Position numbers and translations under genes: made by a program. DNA of 64,000 nucleotides from Spirosoma endbachense (GTDB lineage Bacteria > Bacteroidota > Bacteroidia > Cytophagales > Spirosomataceae): positions 7,674,654 through 7,738,653 of the forward strand of contig NZ_CP045997.1 of the NCBI RefSeq assembly GCF_010233585.1, read 5' to 3'. Within the stretch, counting starts at the first letter, position 1. Every line of letters starts with the position of its first letter. The notes beneath the pieces were generated by a model. The model did not search any database. It saw nothing but the letters and a program-made list of their open reading frames with translations, and was not told the DNA's origin. Below, one piece after another: positions 8,153-15,999 of this stretch.

Positions 8153-8554
8153 TTATCCGCCCATATAGGCATCGTTATTCAGATACTCAAGCTTATTATT
8201 CCACACCAGCGCAATCTGAGTGGCCCGCTGCCGTACCTGCTCGGCGGTTTCGCCCGAAAAATTCTCCGTGAGGGTTGCCGAGAATAACTGTAGCCATCGC
8301 TCAAAGTGCTCGATAGTAAGCGTATGCTTCTGATTGACAATCAGGTGTGGTCGAAATGGATGGCCATCATAGGCATTGTTGCCCAGAATGATGCTTTCCC
8401 AGAACGCGTACATTTTGGGTAAATGCTTCGAAAAGTCAACCTGGGCTACATCGGTGAAAATCGGGCCGATCAGCGGATCAATCTGCACTTTTTCATAGAA
8501 TGAATCCACCAGAAATCGAATATCTTCTGGCGAATCGAGTGTTCGTTGAGGCAT
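8153..8554 (-). CDS. Group III truncated hemoglobin
   Basis: The 133-residue sequence matches the trHb3 (group III) globin fold: DIRFLVDSFYEKVQIDPLIGPIF at the B/C helices, HLPKMYAFWESIILG around the E helix, and HFERWLQLFSATL, where the His is the likely proximal haem ligand (helix F). Members bind O2, CO or NO and are thought to act in nitrosative or oxygen metabolism in the cytoplasm. It is followed on the same strand, 24 bases upstream in transcription order, by the ArsC/Spx-like gene, so the two probably form an operon. Confidence 0.88.
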   Translation of the reverse strand: MPQRTLDSPEDIRFLVDSFYEKVQIDPLIGPIFTDVAQVDFSKHLPKMYAFWESIILGNNAYDGHPFRPHLIVNQKHTLTIEHFERWLQLFSATLTENFSGETAEQVRQRATQIALVWNNKLEYLNNDAYMGG

Positions 8555-8578
8555 AACGTACCTGGTTGAAACTGACTT

Positions 8579-8923
8579 TTACACGAATAGCTCTTCGTAT
8601 TGGTCAGCCTTAAAGCCTAACGCAATAATTTGCCCATTTGATTCAATCAAAGGCCGACGAATCACGGATGGTTTGTCGATCATCAGCGCAATAGCTTCTT
8701 CTGCGCTGGTCGGTTTTTCTGTATCAGGCAGCTTTTTCCAGGTTTGCCCAGCGCGGTTAACCAGGTCAGTCCAGGGCTTTTGCGTAAGCCAGTGCTCAAT
8801 TGTTTTTCGGTCGATTCCCTGCTTTTTATAGTCGTAAAATTGATAATCAATGCCGTGTTCGGCAAGCCATGACCGGCCTTTTTTCACGGTATCGCAATTC
8901 GGAATGGCGTATAAGGTATACAT
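8579..8923 (-). CDS. ArsC/Spx/YffB family protein
   Basis: This 114-residue thioredoxin-fold protein of the ArsC/Spx superfamily begins YTLYAIPNCDTVKKGRSWL, with a single conserved Cys10 where true thioredoxins have CxxC. Internal DYKKQGIDRKTIEHWL and KPSVIRRPLIE (the Arg pair and cis-Pro region) fit YffB-like proteins better than clear arsenate reductases. The function is uncertain; a glutathione- or thiol-dependent reductase is possible. It starts the likely two-gene operon with the truncated hemoglobin. Confidence 0.85.
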   Translation of the reverse strand: MYTLYAIPNCDTVKKGRSWLAEHGIDYQFYDYKKQGIDRKTIEHWLTQKPWTDLVNRAGQTWKKLPDTEKPTSAEEAIALMIDKPSVIRRPLIESNGQIIALGFKADQYEELFV

Positions 8924-9034
8924 AGTGATTGGTTTTGTGAGGGCGAATTTAGTAACGCAGGCGGAAACCCGTACAGCCTATTTTGGTGTTGGAAGTACAT
9001 GTCTCCATTGCGACGGTGAACCGTCCACGTTACG

Positions 9035-9042
9035 TATATTTG
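9035..9042 (+). promoter_or_regulatory. Promoter -7 element for gldC
   Basis: TATATTTG matches TAnnTTTG and ends five bases before the gldC ATG. If used, the transcript would be nearly leaderless. Confidence 0.5.
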
Positions 9043-9047
9043 CATCC

Positions 9048-9398
9048 ATGAAAAAATCAGACATTCATTTTGCCGTCGAATTAGATAATCAGAATATTCC
9101 CGAAAAAATTTATTGGGAGGCTACCGATAACCCAAACGAGGGTCTAAGTGATACACGGGCCATTGCTATTGCACTTTGGGATCATTACCACAACAGTACG
9201 CTTAAAATTGACCTTTGGACAAAGGAGATGGAGGTTGTGGACATGAAACGCTTCCTGATCGAGATCATGAGCGGCATTGCCGATACGGCGATTAATGCAA
9301 CCGGCGATAAGCGTATGGCAACCGACATCGAAAACACATGCCGTGTGCTGAGCAAGCGGCTCGAAGAAGAAATTAAAGAGCAGCAAAAGCAACAGTAA
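9048..9398 (+). CDS. gldC: Gliding motility protein GldC
   Basis: The 116-residue protein begins MKKSDIHFAVELDNQNIPEK and contains IYWEATDNP, LWDHYHNSTLKIDLWTKEMEV and MKRFLIEIMSGIADT, the standard GldC pattern. GldC is associated with the gliding motility/type IX secretion apparatus of Bacteroidota, although it is not always essential. It is probably cytoplasmic. The start at 9048 fits the family and the -7 element just upstream; a longer frame to 8850 runs through the ArsC-like gene and is not supported. Confidence 0.92.
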   Translation: MKKSDIHFAVELDNQNIPEKIYWEATDNPNEGLSDTRAIAIALWDHYHNSTLKIDLWTKEMEVVDMKRFLIEIMSGIADTAINATGDKRMATDIENTCRVLSKRLEEEIKEQQKQQ

Positions 9399-9464
9399 TC
9401 AACACCGAAGCGGCCTGATTGGTCGTTAGTTTGCTAAGATCTACCTAGCAATGATTGTCAATTT

Positions 9465-10652
9465 ATGAAAAAGATTCTTCTGCTACTCGTTGTCGCTCAC
9501 ATTAGCCTTGCCCAAAAAACGGGTATTCAATTTAAGCCGACTCCAGTAGAAAAAGTATTTCAGGATGCCCGTAGAGCTGGCAAGCCTGTATTCCTCGAAA
9601 TTTACTCGCCTACCTGTCATGTATGTCAGAGTTTTATGCCAACCCTGGCCGATGGGCGGGTAGGGAAGTTTTATAACGACAAGTTCGTTAATACTAAACT
9701 GGATATAGACCAGCCATCAACGAAGGCTTTTCTGGAAAAAAACCGATTGTTTGTACCGTCGTTGCCCCTGTTTCTGTATTTCGATCCACAGCAGAATCTG
9801 ATTCACTTTGCCATGAGCAATAATTCGACGGATGAAGTCATTCGTCATGGCACCAACGCGCTGAATACGTCGGTTCGCAGTCAGAACATGAAGTCGCGTT
9901 ATCAGCAGGGCGAACGGTCGACAAATTTCCTGATCGACTATGCCATGTTTGGTCGTATTACGCGAGACACAGTGGTGAATATGGCAGCCATGAACGATTA
10001 TGCCCGTCAGCAATCGCCCGCAACGTTTACGAATCAAACAAACTGGCTGGCATTACAGAAGCTCGTTCTGGATTTCGAAAACCCCATGTTTCAATACATG
10101 CTGGGGCATTTGGATGCCTATCGGAAAGCCTATGGTGCCGAGCCAACCCAGAAAGTGGCCGAAAATATTCTGATGTCGTCGCTCTATAGTGGGCGAGGTG
10201 CACAATTCCCGGTGGCTAAAATTCTACAAATCCGTCAGGATCTAATAAAAATCGGTATTGATCCAAGAGTTGCCGCCAACCGTACACTGCTTCCAGAAGT
10301 AAACGCCTATTTCCGGGCCCGGCAAACCAACAAAGCCGTTGATCGGATGGATAATCAAGTCGCTTCTAATCAACTGACTGTACTGGAATATCTGTACATT
10401 TCACGACTCTTTAACCGGGCCAGTCCTGATGCTAACGATGCACCAACGGTTGTGAAATGGGTAAATAAGGCCCTTGCACTAAAACCAACGCCAAAAGAAC
10501 AGGCCGATCTGTATTTTGAACAGGCCGAAGCCTACCGCCGTGGTGGTAAAAGTGCAGATGCTCAGAAAGCCGCCCAGAAATCGATGGAACTGGCCCAGAC
10601 GAGCCGGCTGGACACTCGTCGGAATGTTGAGCAGATGGCGAAACTTAAATAA
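9465..10652 (+). CDS. Secreted thioredoxin-fold protein with helical C-terminus
   Basis: A short signal peptide (ending near LAQ17) is followed by a thioredoxin-like domain (about 28-130) with the redox motif C51-H-V-C54 and a cis-Pro region LFVPSLPLFLYF. The remaining 260 residues are helical, and the last 70 look like a tetratricopeptide-type repeat (ADLYFEQAEAYRRGGKSADAQKAAQKSM). It is expected to be a periplasmic disulfide or thiol-handling protein. The gene is monocistronic, with a terminator after it. The precise substrate is unknown. Confidence 0.85.
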   Translation: MKKILLLLVVAHISLAQKTGIQFKPTPVEKVFQDARRAGKPVFLEIYSPTCHVCQSFMPTLADGRVGKFYNDKFVNTKLDIDQPSTKAFLEKNRLFVPSLPLFLYFDPQQNLIHFAMSNNSTDEVIRHGTNALNTSVRSQNMKSRYQQGERSTNFLIDYAMFGRITRDTVVNMAAMNDYARQQSPATFTNQTNWLALQKLVLDFENPMFQYMLGHLDAYRKAYGAEPTQKVAENILMSSLYSGRGAQFPVAKILQIRQDLIKIGIDPRVAANRTLLPEVNAYFRARQTNKAVDRMDNQVASNQLTVLEYLYISRLFNRASPDANDAPTVVKWVNKALALKPTPKEQADLYFEQAEAYRRGGKSADAQKAAQKSMELAQTSRLDTRRNVEQMAKLK

Positions 10653-10686
10653 ACCTTAGCTGTCAGTCTTCAGTAAGCAATTCTCA

Positions 10687-10714
10687 CAGGCAGTGTACTC
10701 TTGAACACTGCCTG
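10687..10714. terminator. Intrinsic terminator
   Basis: A 10-bp stem (CAGGCAGTGT with ACACTGCCTG, loop of 8) is followed by CTTATTTTT. It lies between the thioredoxin-fold gene and the convergent TPR gene and ends just before the TPR stop codon. Confidence 0.8.
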
Positions 10715-10715
10715 C

Positions 10716-11267
10716 TTATTTTTGGTAGACTGGTTTGGTAAACGGGGGCTGGAGGAGAAGGTGAAACGAATTTTCGTCGCCCAGAGAAACAGCCCGGCGC
10801 AGATCACTTTCGGCCTGCGGTAGCTGCCGAACCTGAATTCGGGCTAAAGCCCGCCAACGGTAGGCATCGGGTTGTTCATCGCGGAAATGCCAGACCGCTT
10901 TATCAAATTCGCGGAATGCGTCGTTAAACTGGTCAATTTTATAGTAGGCAATCCCCCGGTCTAAATAGCACTCAGCCAGCGTATTATCACGGCTGATGGC
11001 CTGCGTTAGATCATAGATAGCTGAATAGTAGTTCTCCTGAATGAGCTGACATTTTCCCCGATACGCGTAGGCAATCGCTGATTTTGGGTATTGGCGAACA
11101 GCCTCATCGAAGTAGCGATGAGCTTCGGTAATTTTTCGATTACTGACCTGCTCAATCCCTTTCCGGAACCGATTCCGATCTTTATCAGACGGTGTGTCGT
11201 GATCCACAAGATAATAGCGAATGGTCAAATACACCACAAAAAACAGACACAACAGCGCGACTTCCAT
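10716..11267 (-). CDS. Membrane-anchored TPR protein
   Basis: The 183-residue protein has an N-terminal hydrophobic anchor (MEVALLCLFFVVYLTIRYYL) and then three to four tetratricopeptide repeats: AHRYFDEAVRQYPKSAIAYAYRG, AIYDLTQAISRDNTLAECYLDRG and AFREFDKAVWHF, with the usual Gly/Ala/Tyr spacing. TPR proteins act as scaffolds; no partner is evident here. It is a single gene convergent with the thioredoxin-fold gene. The function is unknown. Confidence 0.82.
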   Translation of the reverse strand: MEVALLCLFFVVYLTIRYYLVDHDTPSDKDRNRFRKGIEQVSNRKITEAHRYFDEAVRQYPKSAIAYAYRGKCQLIQENYYSAIYDLTQAISRDNTLAECYLDRGIAYYKIDQFNDAFREFDKAVWHFRDEQPDAYRWRALARIQVRQLPQAESDLRRAVSLGDENSFHLLLQPPFTKPVYQK

Positions 11268-11335
11268 AACACAGTCTGGTTTTTCACATCCCTGCGAAAT
11301 TACAACTTTTAGCCCTCACAGGGCAAGCCAATCGG

Positions 11336-11686
11336 TCAGTTTAATTGGTCCCGAATGGCCTTTGGTAAACTCTTTCTGACCAATTCGTAAGAATGATCAA
11401 TCCACACCTGTACTTCACTACTACGAACACTACCATCAATCGTGACGGTGTTCCAGTGCGTTTTGTTCATGTGATAACCTGGGACCACAGCCGGATATTC
11501 TTCCCGTAACTGGACTGCCCGCTCAGGGTCACACTTTAAATTGATTGTTGTTGGGCGACTCTCGGTATCGACCAGCGCAAATATTTTGCCGCCTACTTTA
11601 AACACCAGTGTTGTTTCGCCAAACGGAAACGATTCTGTAACGCCAGCTTTCGCCAGACAGTAGTCGCGTAGGGTTTCAATGTTCAT
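11336..11686 (-). CDS. MmcQ/YjbR family DNA-binding protein
   Basis: The 116-residue protein matches the MmcQ/YjbR family: MNIETLRDYCLAKAGVTESFPFGETTLVFKVGGKIFAL, then NLKCDPERAVQLREEYPAVVPGYHMNKTHWNTV. The family has a CyaY-like fold and is annotated as DNA-binding, with no firm cellular role. The start overlaps the stop of the upstream DUF6728-like gene by 4 bases (ATGA), so the pair is translationally coupled. Confidence 0.9.
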   Translation of the reverse strand: MNIETLRDYCLAKAGVTESFPFGETTLVFKVGGKIFALVDTESRPTTINLKCDPERAVQLREEYPAVVPGYHMNKTHWNTVTIDGSVRSSEVQVWIDHSYELVRKSLPKAIRDQLN

Positions 11687-11871
11687 CGGACGCAGTGACG
11701 AACGGTGTAAACGATCACCGCAAACAAAAACATGACAATAGAAATCCGGTTGATGCCGTGCATCATACGCAGATTGACACTTGTCGGATGAGCTGGGTCG
11801 GGTTTGCGGAATACCCGAAGGAAATAAGAGAAAACAGGCCCTATTTTTAAATAATCAAGAAAACGATTCAT
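11683..11871 (-). CDS. Small membrane protein, DUF6728-like
   Basis: This 62-residue protein has an amphipathic N-terminus (MNRFLDYLKIGPVFSYFLRVFRK), the segment NLRMMHGINRISIVMFLFAVIVY and a single C-terminal membrane span. The pattern resembles the short Cytophagales proteins classed as DUF6728, a recollection that was not confirmed by search. It overlaps the YjbR-like gene by 4 bases and probably forms a two-gene operon with it. The function is unknown. Confidence 0.7.
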   Translation of the reverse strand: MNRFLDYLKIGPVFSYFLRVFRKPDPAHPTSVNLRMMHGINRISIVMFLFAVIVYTVRHCVR

Positions 11872-11956
11872 AAAGAGTAACGGGCGGGTTTAAATTGATG
11901 GCACAGGGGTTTAAAAACCTACCCTGGTTGGCTAACAAAAATTATCGATTGTTTAG

Positions 11957-14026
11957 TCAAAATGTTTCAACTTTTTCGGGCTCAATCCAGCGACTGTCTT
12001 CCCGGATCAGGTCAATAAGCTCATCGACAGCACGATCGGCTGGGACAGATTTTTTAATCACCTGCTGACCACGGTAAAGCGCAATCTTATCGCGACCGAT
12101 CCCAACGTAACCATAGTCGGCATCAGCCATTTCGCCGGGGCCGTTTACAATACAGCCCATAATCCCAATCTTCACCCCTTTGAGGTGGTCGGTGCGTTGG
12201 CGAATGTGGGCCGTTGTTTCCTGCAAATCGAACAAGGTTCGTCCGCACGATGGACAGGAGATGTATTCGGTTTTGGTGATGCGTGTGCGGGCTGCCTGCA
12301 AAATGCCGAAAGCCAGATTATTCAATCGTTTTAACTCGTCGGTTGTTGCCGCCCCTGGAGTTAGCAGAATGCCATCGCCGAGCCCATCAATCAGCAAGCC
12401 ACCAACGTCAGTAGCGGCATAGAGCGGAATATCTTCTTCCGGAACTGTGGGGTAACCCCGCTGAATAATTACTGGTGTAGTAACCGGAACCCCAGATTGC
12501 GCCTGATTGATCAGCTCAACAACCAACCGACGTAATTCGGGCATCGCGTGGGCATTCTCGGTTGCAATGATCAGAACAACCGTTTTGTCAGTGCGTAATG
12601 CAGTCAATAACTCAGCGGATAAATCGGCCAGCGTAATACGCACAAAATTTAACCGGCTATGGAGCTTTACGGCCTGGGCAGCAGACAGATAATCAGCCGC
12701 ATTCAGCAACGGGAATATATTGACCTGATCTGAACTTGTCTGCCAAACGGCGAAGTCCTGAATTTCTTTCAAGCCGTTGGGCAGCATAAACTGCGCCGGA
12801 TTCGACCCAGTATAAATGTAATCAGCTCCGAGGTCGTTCATGCGCCACTTGTCGGGTACGGGCAAATAGAAATGACCGATTGGATGGAGGCTGTCATGGT
12901 CTGTAACGGGTGTCTGGCTAAAATCGGCAATAACCCGCGGTACGTTTTGCCCGCCAAAATTGCCGACTTCGTGGGATAATCGGCGAGTATACTGGAAGGG
13001 ATTGATCGGGTAGTTCGTGATTGCTGGAATAGGAGCACTTTCGGCGGCCCTGTTTGTATACCGGTCAATCAGCGCCTGTGCCACCGGAGCTTCGCGTTCT
13101 GGCTCCTCTGTCAACGATACGCGGACGGTGTCACCAATGCCATCTTCGAGCAATGTGCCAATGCCAAGTGCCGATTTAATTCGACCATCTTCGGCCTCAC
13201 CAGCTTCCGTAACGCCGAGGTGCAGGGGATACGGTTTTAGCCCTTCTTCGTCCAATCGCTGTACCAGCAGCCGATAAGCCTGTACCATCACCTGTGGATT
13301 ACTCGACTTCATCGACAAGACGATATTGTAATAATTTTCAGCTTCGCAGATCCGCAGGAATTCCAGCGCCGATTCAACCATGCCAACCGGCGTATCGCCA
13401 TAGCGACTCAGAATCCGGTCAGACAGCGAGCCGTGGTTCGTCCCGATACGCATGGCCGTCCCGTATTCTTTACAGATACGAACCAGCGGAAGGAATTTAG
13501 CCCGAATCCGCTCCAGTTCGGCAGCATAAGCTGCGTCGGTATAGTCAATGAACTCGAATCGTTTGCGGTCGGCGTAGTTGCCCGGATTGATGCGGACTTT
13601 TTCCACAATCCGGGCTGCTAACTCAGCTGCATTAGGAGTAAAGTGGATGTCGGCTATCAGGGGCGTTGTATAGCCCCGCGCCCGCAGCTCCTGACGAATA
13701 GTGGCGAGGTTCTGCGCTTCCTTCACACTGGGAGCAGTGATTCGAATGTACTCGCAACCAGCCTCGATCATACGAATACTCTGCTCAACGGAGCCTTTGG
13801 TATCCATTGTATCCACCGTAGTCATCGATTGAACCCGGATTGGGTAGTCCGATCCCAATGGTACATCGCCAATGGTTACCGTACTGGTTTTTCGACGAGA
13901 GTATTGGGTTAATGACGGTGTATAAAGAACGGGTGAACCGGATTGTTCCGGCGTACCGGCTGAAGCAGAAATAGTAGGAGTAAGCAGCGAATCGAGCATA
14001 CAGATGGCGGCAAAGCCGTTTGACAC
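11957..14026 (-). CDS. ispG: 4-hydroxy-3-methylbut-2-enyl diphosphate synthase IspG (long form)
   Basis: IspG reduces MEcPP to HMBPP, the penultimate step of the MEP isoprenoid pathway, using a [4Fe-4S] cluster. This is the long form (689 residues versus about 370 in E. coli) typical of Bacteroidota and plants, with an extra domain (about 290-580) between the TIM barrel and the cluster domain. Visible are the barrel start PIRVQSMTTVDTMDT, the cluster Cys residues in SCPSCGRTLFDLQ, and GIMGCIVNGPGEM near the end. The start may be at 14026 or at the Met at 13999; the first 40 residues are not conserved. A promoter element lies at 14043-14050. Confidence 0.95.
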   Translation of the reverse strand: MSNGFAAICMLDSLLTPTISASAGTPEQSGSPVLYTPSLTQYSRRKTSTVTIGDVPLGSDYPIRVQSMTTVDTMDTKGSVEQSIRMIEAGCEYIRITAPSVKEAQNLATIRQELRARGYTTPLIADIHFTPNAAELAARIVEKVRINPGNYADRKRFEFIDYTDAAYAAELERIRAKFLPLVRICKEYGTAMRIGTNHGSLSDRILSRYGDTPVGMVESALEFLRICEAENYYNIVLSMKSSNPQVMVQAYRLLVQRLDEEGLKPYPLHLGVTEAGEAEDGRIKSALGIGTLLEDGIGDTVRVSLTEEPEREAPVAQALIDRYTNRAAESAPIPAITNYPINPFQYTRRLSHEVGNFGGQNVPRVIADFSQTPVTDHDSLHPIGHFYLPVPDKWRMNDLGADYIYTGSNPAQFMLPNGLKEIQDFAVWQTSSDQVNIFPLLNAADYLSAAQAVKLHSRLNFVRITLADLSAELLTALRTDKTVVLIIATENAHAMPELRRLVVELINQAQSGVPVTTPVIIQRGYPTVPEEDIPLYAATDVGGLLIDGLGDGILLTPGAATTDELKRLNNLAFGILQAARTRITKTEYISCPSCGRTLFDLQETTAHIRQRTDHLKGVKIGIMGCIVNGPGEMADADYGYVGIGRDKIALYRGQQVIKKSVPADRAVDELIDLIREDSRWIEPEKVETF

Positions 14027-14042
14027 AGACGTTTGTCGGGGA

Positions 14043-14050
14043 CAAAGGTA
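14043..14050 (-). promoter_or_regulatory. Promoter -7 element for ispG
   Basis: The minus strand reads TACCTTTG, matching TAnnTTTG, 17 bases before the ATG at 14026. A TTG about 16 bases further upstream could be a weak -33 box. Confidence 0.5.
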
Positions 14051-14195
14051 CGGAAAAGGAGTCTTCCAATCAGCCGTCTGTTTTGTTTAGAAAACGCCAG
14101 CATTATCGTAAATGTTCGCTTAATGAAGACTTTACGCCTATTGTTTTCTAACTGACAATGAGGGCTGTTGAGTAAAATTTAATAAACATTAAAAC

Positions 14196-14230
14196 AAAAT
14201 AGCCTAATAGAGGCTCATAAGGCTATTTTT
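14196..14230 (-). terminator. Terminator after the repressor gene
   Basis: A 10-bp stem AAATAGCCT/AGGCTATTT-type hairpin with a 14-base loop and a T-rich flank lies downstream of the minus-strand repressor. The 90 bases between it and ispG hold no recognisable gene and are the likely attachment region. Confidence 0.6.
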
Positions 14231-14265
14231 GAAAAGTAGGGTCAATTGCAGGGTCTATGGATACA

Positions 14266-14610
14266 CTATTCTTCCCTAATTTTCACACTTACGTTGGGTG
14301 GCGCAATAATGTAAACAACCGGCTTTTCGTCGGTCAGTTCTTTTAAGAAGACATTGCCTTCCCCCGTAAGTATATAATTGGCATTAATAGATGGGTAAGC
14401 CTTAATGATGGCTGCCAAGTGGGTATCTTTTATAGATTTTACCCGGCGATCTTCACTCAAAAAATTATACAGAGTACTCATAGGCACTTCAGACTTTCGG
14501 GCAACCTCCTCCACAGAAAGGCTTAATCGCTCGAAAGTCTCAACCAGCCGGTCCCTGATCCCGGAATCATATAGCATAGTCACTTCGCATATCGCTTCCA
14601 TAATTGGCAA
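14266..14610 (-). CDS. Phage repressor-like helix-turn-helix protein
   Basis: This 114-residue protein has an XRE-type helix-turn-helix in residues 15-75: RLVETFERLSLSVEEVARKSEVPMSTLYNFLSE, followed by INANYILTGEGNVF, a phrase typical of phage and chromosomal repressors of Bacteroidota. No peptidase (S24) domain is present. It is transcribed divergently from the early phage genes across an operator-rich region, which is the layout of a lysogeny repressor. The true start could be the Met at residue 12 (base 14577). The role is inferred from position and domain. Confidence 0.75.
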   Translation of the reverse strand: MPIMEAICEVTMLYDSGIRDRLVETFERLSLSVEEVARKSEVPMSTLYNFLSEDRRVKSIKDTHLAAIIKAYPSINANYILTGEGNVFLKELTDEKPVVYIIAPPNVSVKIREE

Positions 14611-14613
14611 TAA

Positions 14614-14713
14614 TTTTCCAGAACTAAAAATATTTTATGCAAAAGTGAGAATTTGTTTGCAGAACTGGAAATATATTCTCACTTTTGATGCATAAAATTT
14701 CCAGTTCTGCAAA
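14614..14713. promoter_or_regulatory. Divergent operator region with two interleaved inverted repeats
   Basis: Two long inverted repeats interleave. A (14632-14652) pairs with A' (14675-14698) with a 3-base indel, and B (14656-14672) pairs perfectly over 17 bases with B' (14697-14713). B carries the core AGAACTGGAA. A third, altered core TTCCAGAACT is at 14616-14625, near the repressor start. The B' arm runs into the ATG at 14713. This is the expected place for the repressor to control both itself and the rightward early genes. Confidence 0.7.
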
Positions 14714-15168
14714 TGATGGCGCATTTGGACGTAGAAAAGGTCAAGTCTGTTCGCATTAATACATGGGAACGGTTAGCAGGTATTTACTACCTCTTTGATG
14801 GGGATGAGATCGTCTATATTGGACAAACTACCAATTTGTATGCCCGAATTGGTATGCATCACAATAAGCGATTTGATTCCTTCTCACTAATCAATTGTTT
14901 GAGAGAGGACCGCAATAGGTTTGAACGAGAAGCGATCTATGCTTTTTGTCCGCGGTATAATAGAGGTTCTCATAACACTCCCCTTGACTTAATCGAAGAA
15001 CATAAGCTTTGCTCGGTTTTATGTCTTCCCGCCAATCAGGTTAAGAGGGCTTTAGCCGAGTCCTTTTTGAAAACTTACCTGTTCGATAATTCACCTCATT
15101 TCAATAAGGATGAGGCTTACGAATGGGCTACCCGTCAATTTCGCTTATCCCGTACAATTTTAAGTTAA
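14713..15168 (+). CDS. GIY-YIG domain protein
   Basis: Residues 20-65 form a GIY-YIG nuclease-like core: AGIYYLFDGDEIVYIGQTTNLYARIGMHH, with the two short motifs GIYYLF and VYIGQT and the Arg that follows. The rest (151 residues in all) includes LREDRNRFEREAIYAFCPRYN. Such small proteins in phages may be endonucleases or DNA-repair accessories. It is the first gene to the right of the operator, so it is probably expressed early under direct repressor control. A second Met one codon on (14716) is an equal start. Confidence 0.78.
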   Translation: MMAHLDVEKVKSVRINTWERLAGIYYLFDGDEIVYIGQTTNLYARIGMHHNKRFDSFSLINCLREDRNRFEREAIYAFCPRYNRGSHNTPLDLIEEHKLCSVLCLPANQVKRALAESFLKTYLFDNSPHFNKDEAYEWATRQFRLSRTILS

Positions 15169-15202
15169 ATCAGATCACAATCAGGTAATCAAATCTAACG
15201 CC

Positions 15203-15493
15203 ATGAAACGAGCACTCATTTTATTTATCCTATCGGCTGTTTTCTGCCAACTCACAATCTCTAATATTCAAAACAAAAGGCCGCTGGTTAGCTCGGTGCT
15301 TCTGGGTTACGTTGATGTACCTGCCCAAATACCGGCTCGGATTAAAGTACCAGCCGGTTGTAGCTACAAAATCGGGCAACGGGTTATGTGTAAGCCCTAT
15401 TACACGCTTTCCAGTGAGAAAATGCAAAACCTGTACACTCCCGATCCGAAAGGTGGGTTTCCGATTGTCATCACCGGAATAGCCAGAGACTAA
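15203..15493 (+). CDS. Small exported protein of unknown function
   Basis: This 96-residue protein has a signal peptide or N-terminal anchor (MKRALILFILSAVFCQLTIS), then a soluble part with two Cys residues. I do not recognise the family. The gene lies in the rightward early block, five bases before the next gene. Confidence 0.6.
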   Translation: MKRALILFILSAVFCQLTISNIQNKRPLVSSVLLGYVDVPAQIPARIKVPAGCSYKIGQRVMCKPYYTLSSEKMQNLYTPDPKGGFPIVITGIARD

Positions 15494-15498
15494 GAGTC

Positions 15499-15786
15499 AT
15501 GACGACAGCTGAGCTCGACGCCCTTCCATCAGGAACGATCATCTATTTACCAACCGACTGGGAAGTACAAACATGGTTGCTTGATGGTCGTGTAAAGAAC
15601 CGAGACTACTATACGCTCACACACCCGCCGGACGATGATGGTATAATCAGCAACAAGAGGCCGGTCTACCTTCATGCTTTGGACTTACTCATTGCAACTC
15701 AAACTGAGCTCGAAGCCTGGAAGATTGTACTTGAAGGGTTAGAGAAACGTCGCTTATGGGTCTGTAAGAAAATAGTAACACTATGA
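15499..15786 (+). CDS. Hypothetical phage protein
   Basis: This is a 95-residue soluble protein, acidic in the middle (HPPDDDGI), with a helical C-terminus ELEAWKIVLEGLEKRRLWVCKK. There is no recognised domain. It overlaps the following gene by 4 bases (ATGA), which supports coding and coupling. Confidence 0.6.
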   Translation: MTTAELDALPSGTIIYLPTDWEVQTWLLDGRVKNRDYYTLTHPPDDDGIISNKRPVYLHALDLLIATQTELEAWKIVLEGLEKRRLWVCKKIVTL

Positions 15787-15995
15787 AAGCTGATCAATTC
15801 TCGCTGCCCTACTTGCAGCGACCCTGTCCGAAAGGTGTGGTACCAGAAGTCTGGAAGGCTTTCGCTGAATGTGCTGATTGTAGCAGTTCGGAACGTGCTG
15901 GAAAATGGCTGGCCTACCTGGAAGTGCATCGTAAGTACTACGATAAAGACGGGAATCGGCTCCCTGTGCAAACCGAGCAACTCAAAATCTTCTAA
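15783..15995 (+). CDS. Small hypothetical phage protein
   Basis: A 70-residue protein with three Cys residues (RPCPKG, ECADCSS) and a helix-rich C-terminal half. No family is recognised. The 4-base overlap upstream and 4-base gap to the ParB-like gene indicate operon membership. Confidence 0.58.
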   Translation: MKADQFSLPYLQRPCPKGVVPEVWKAFAECADCSSSERAGKWLAYLEVHRKYYDKDGNRLPVQTEQLKIF

Positions 15996-15999
15996 CACC

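Noticed and set aside
12180..13912. Plus-strand frames over ispG
   Set aside because: Antisense to a well-supported enzyme gene; no domain.
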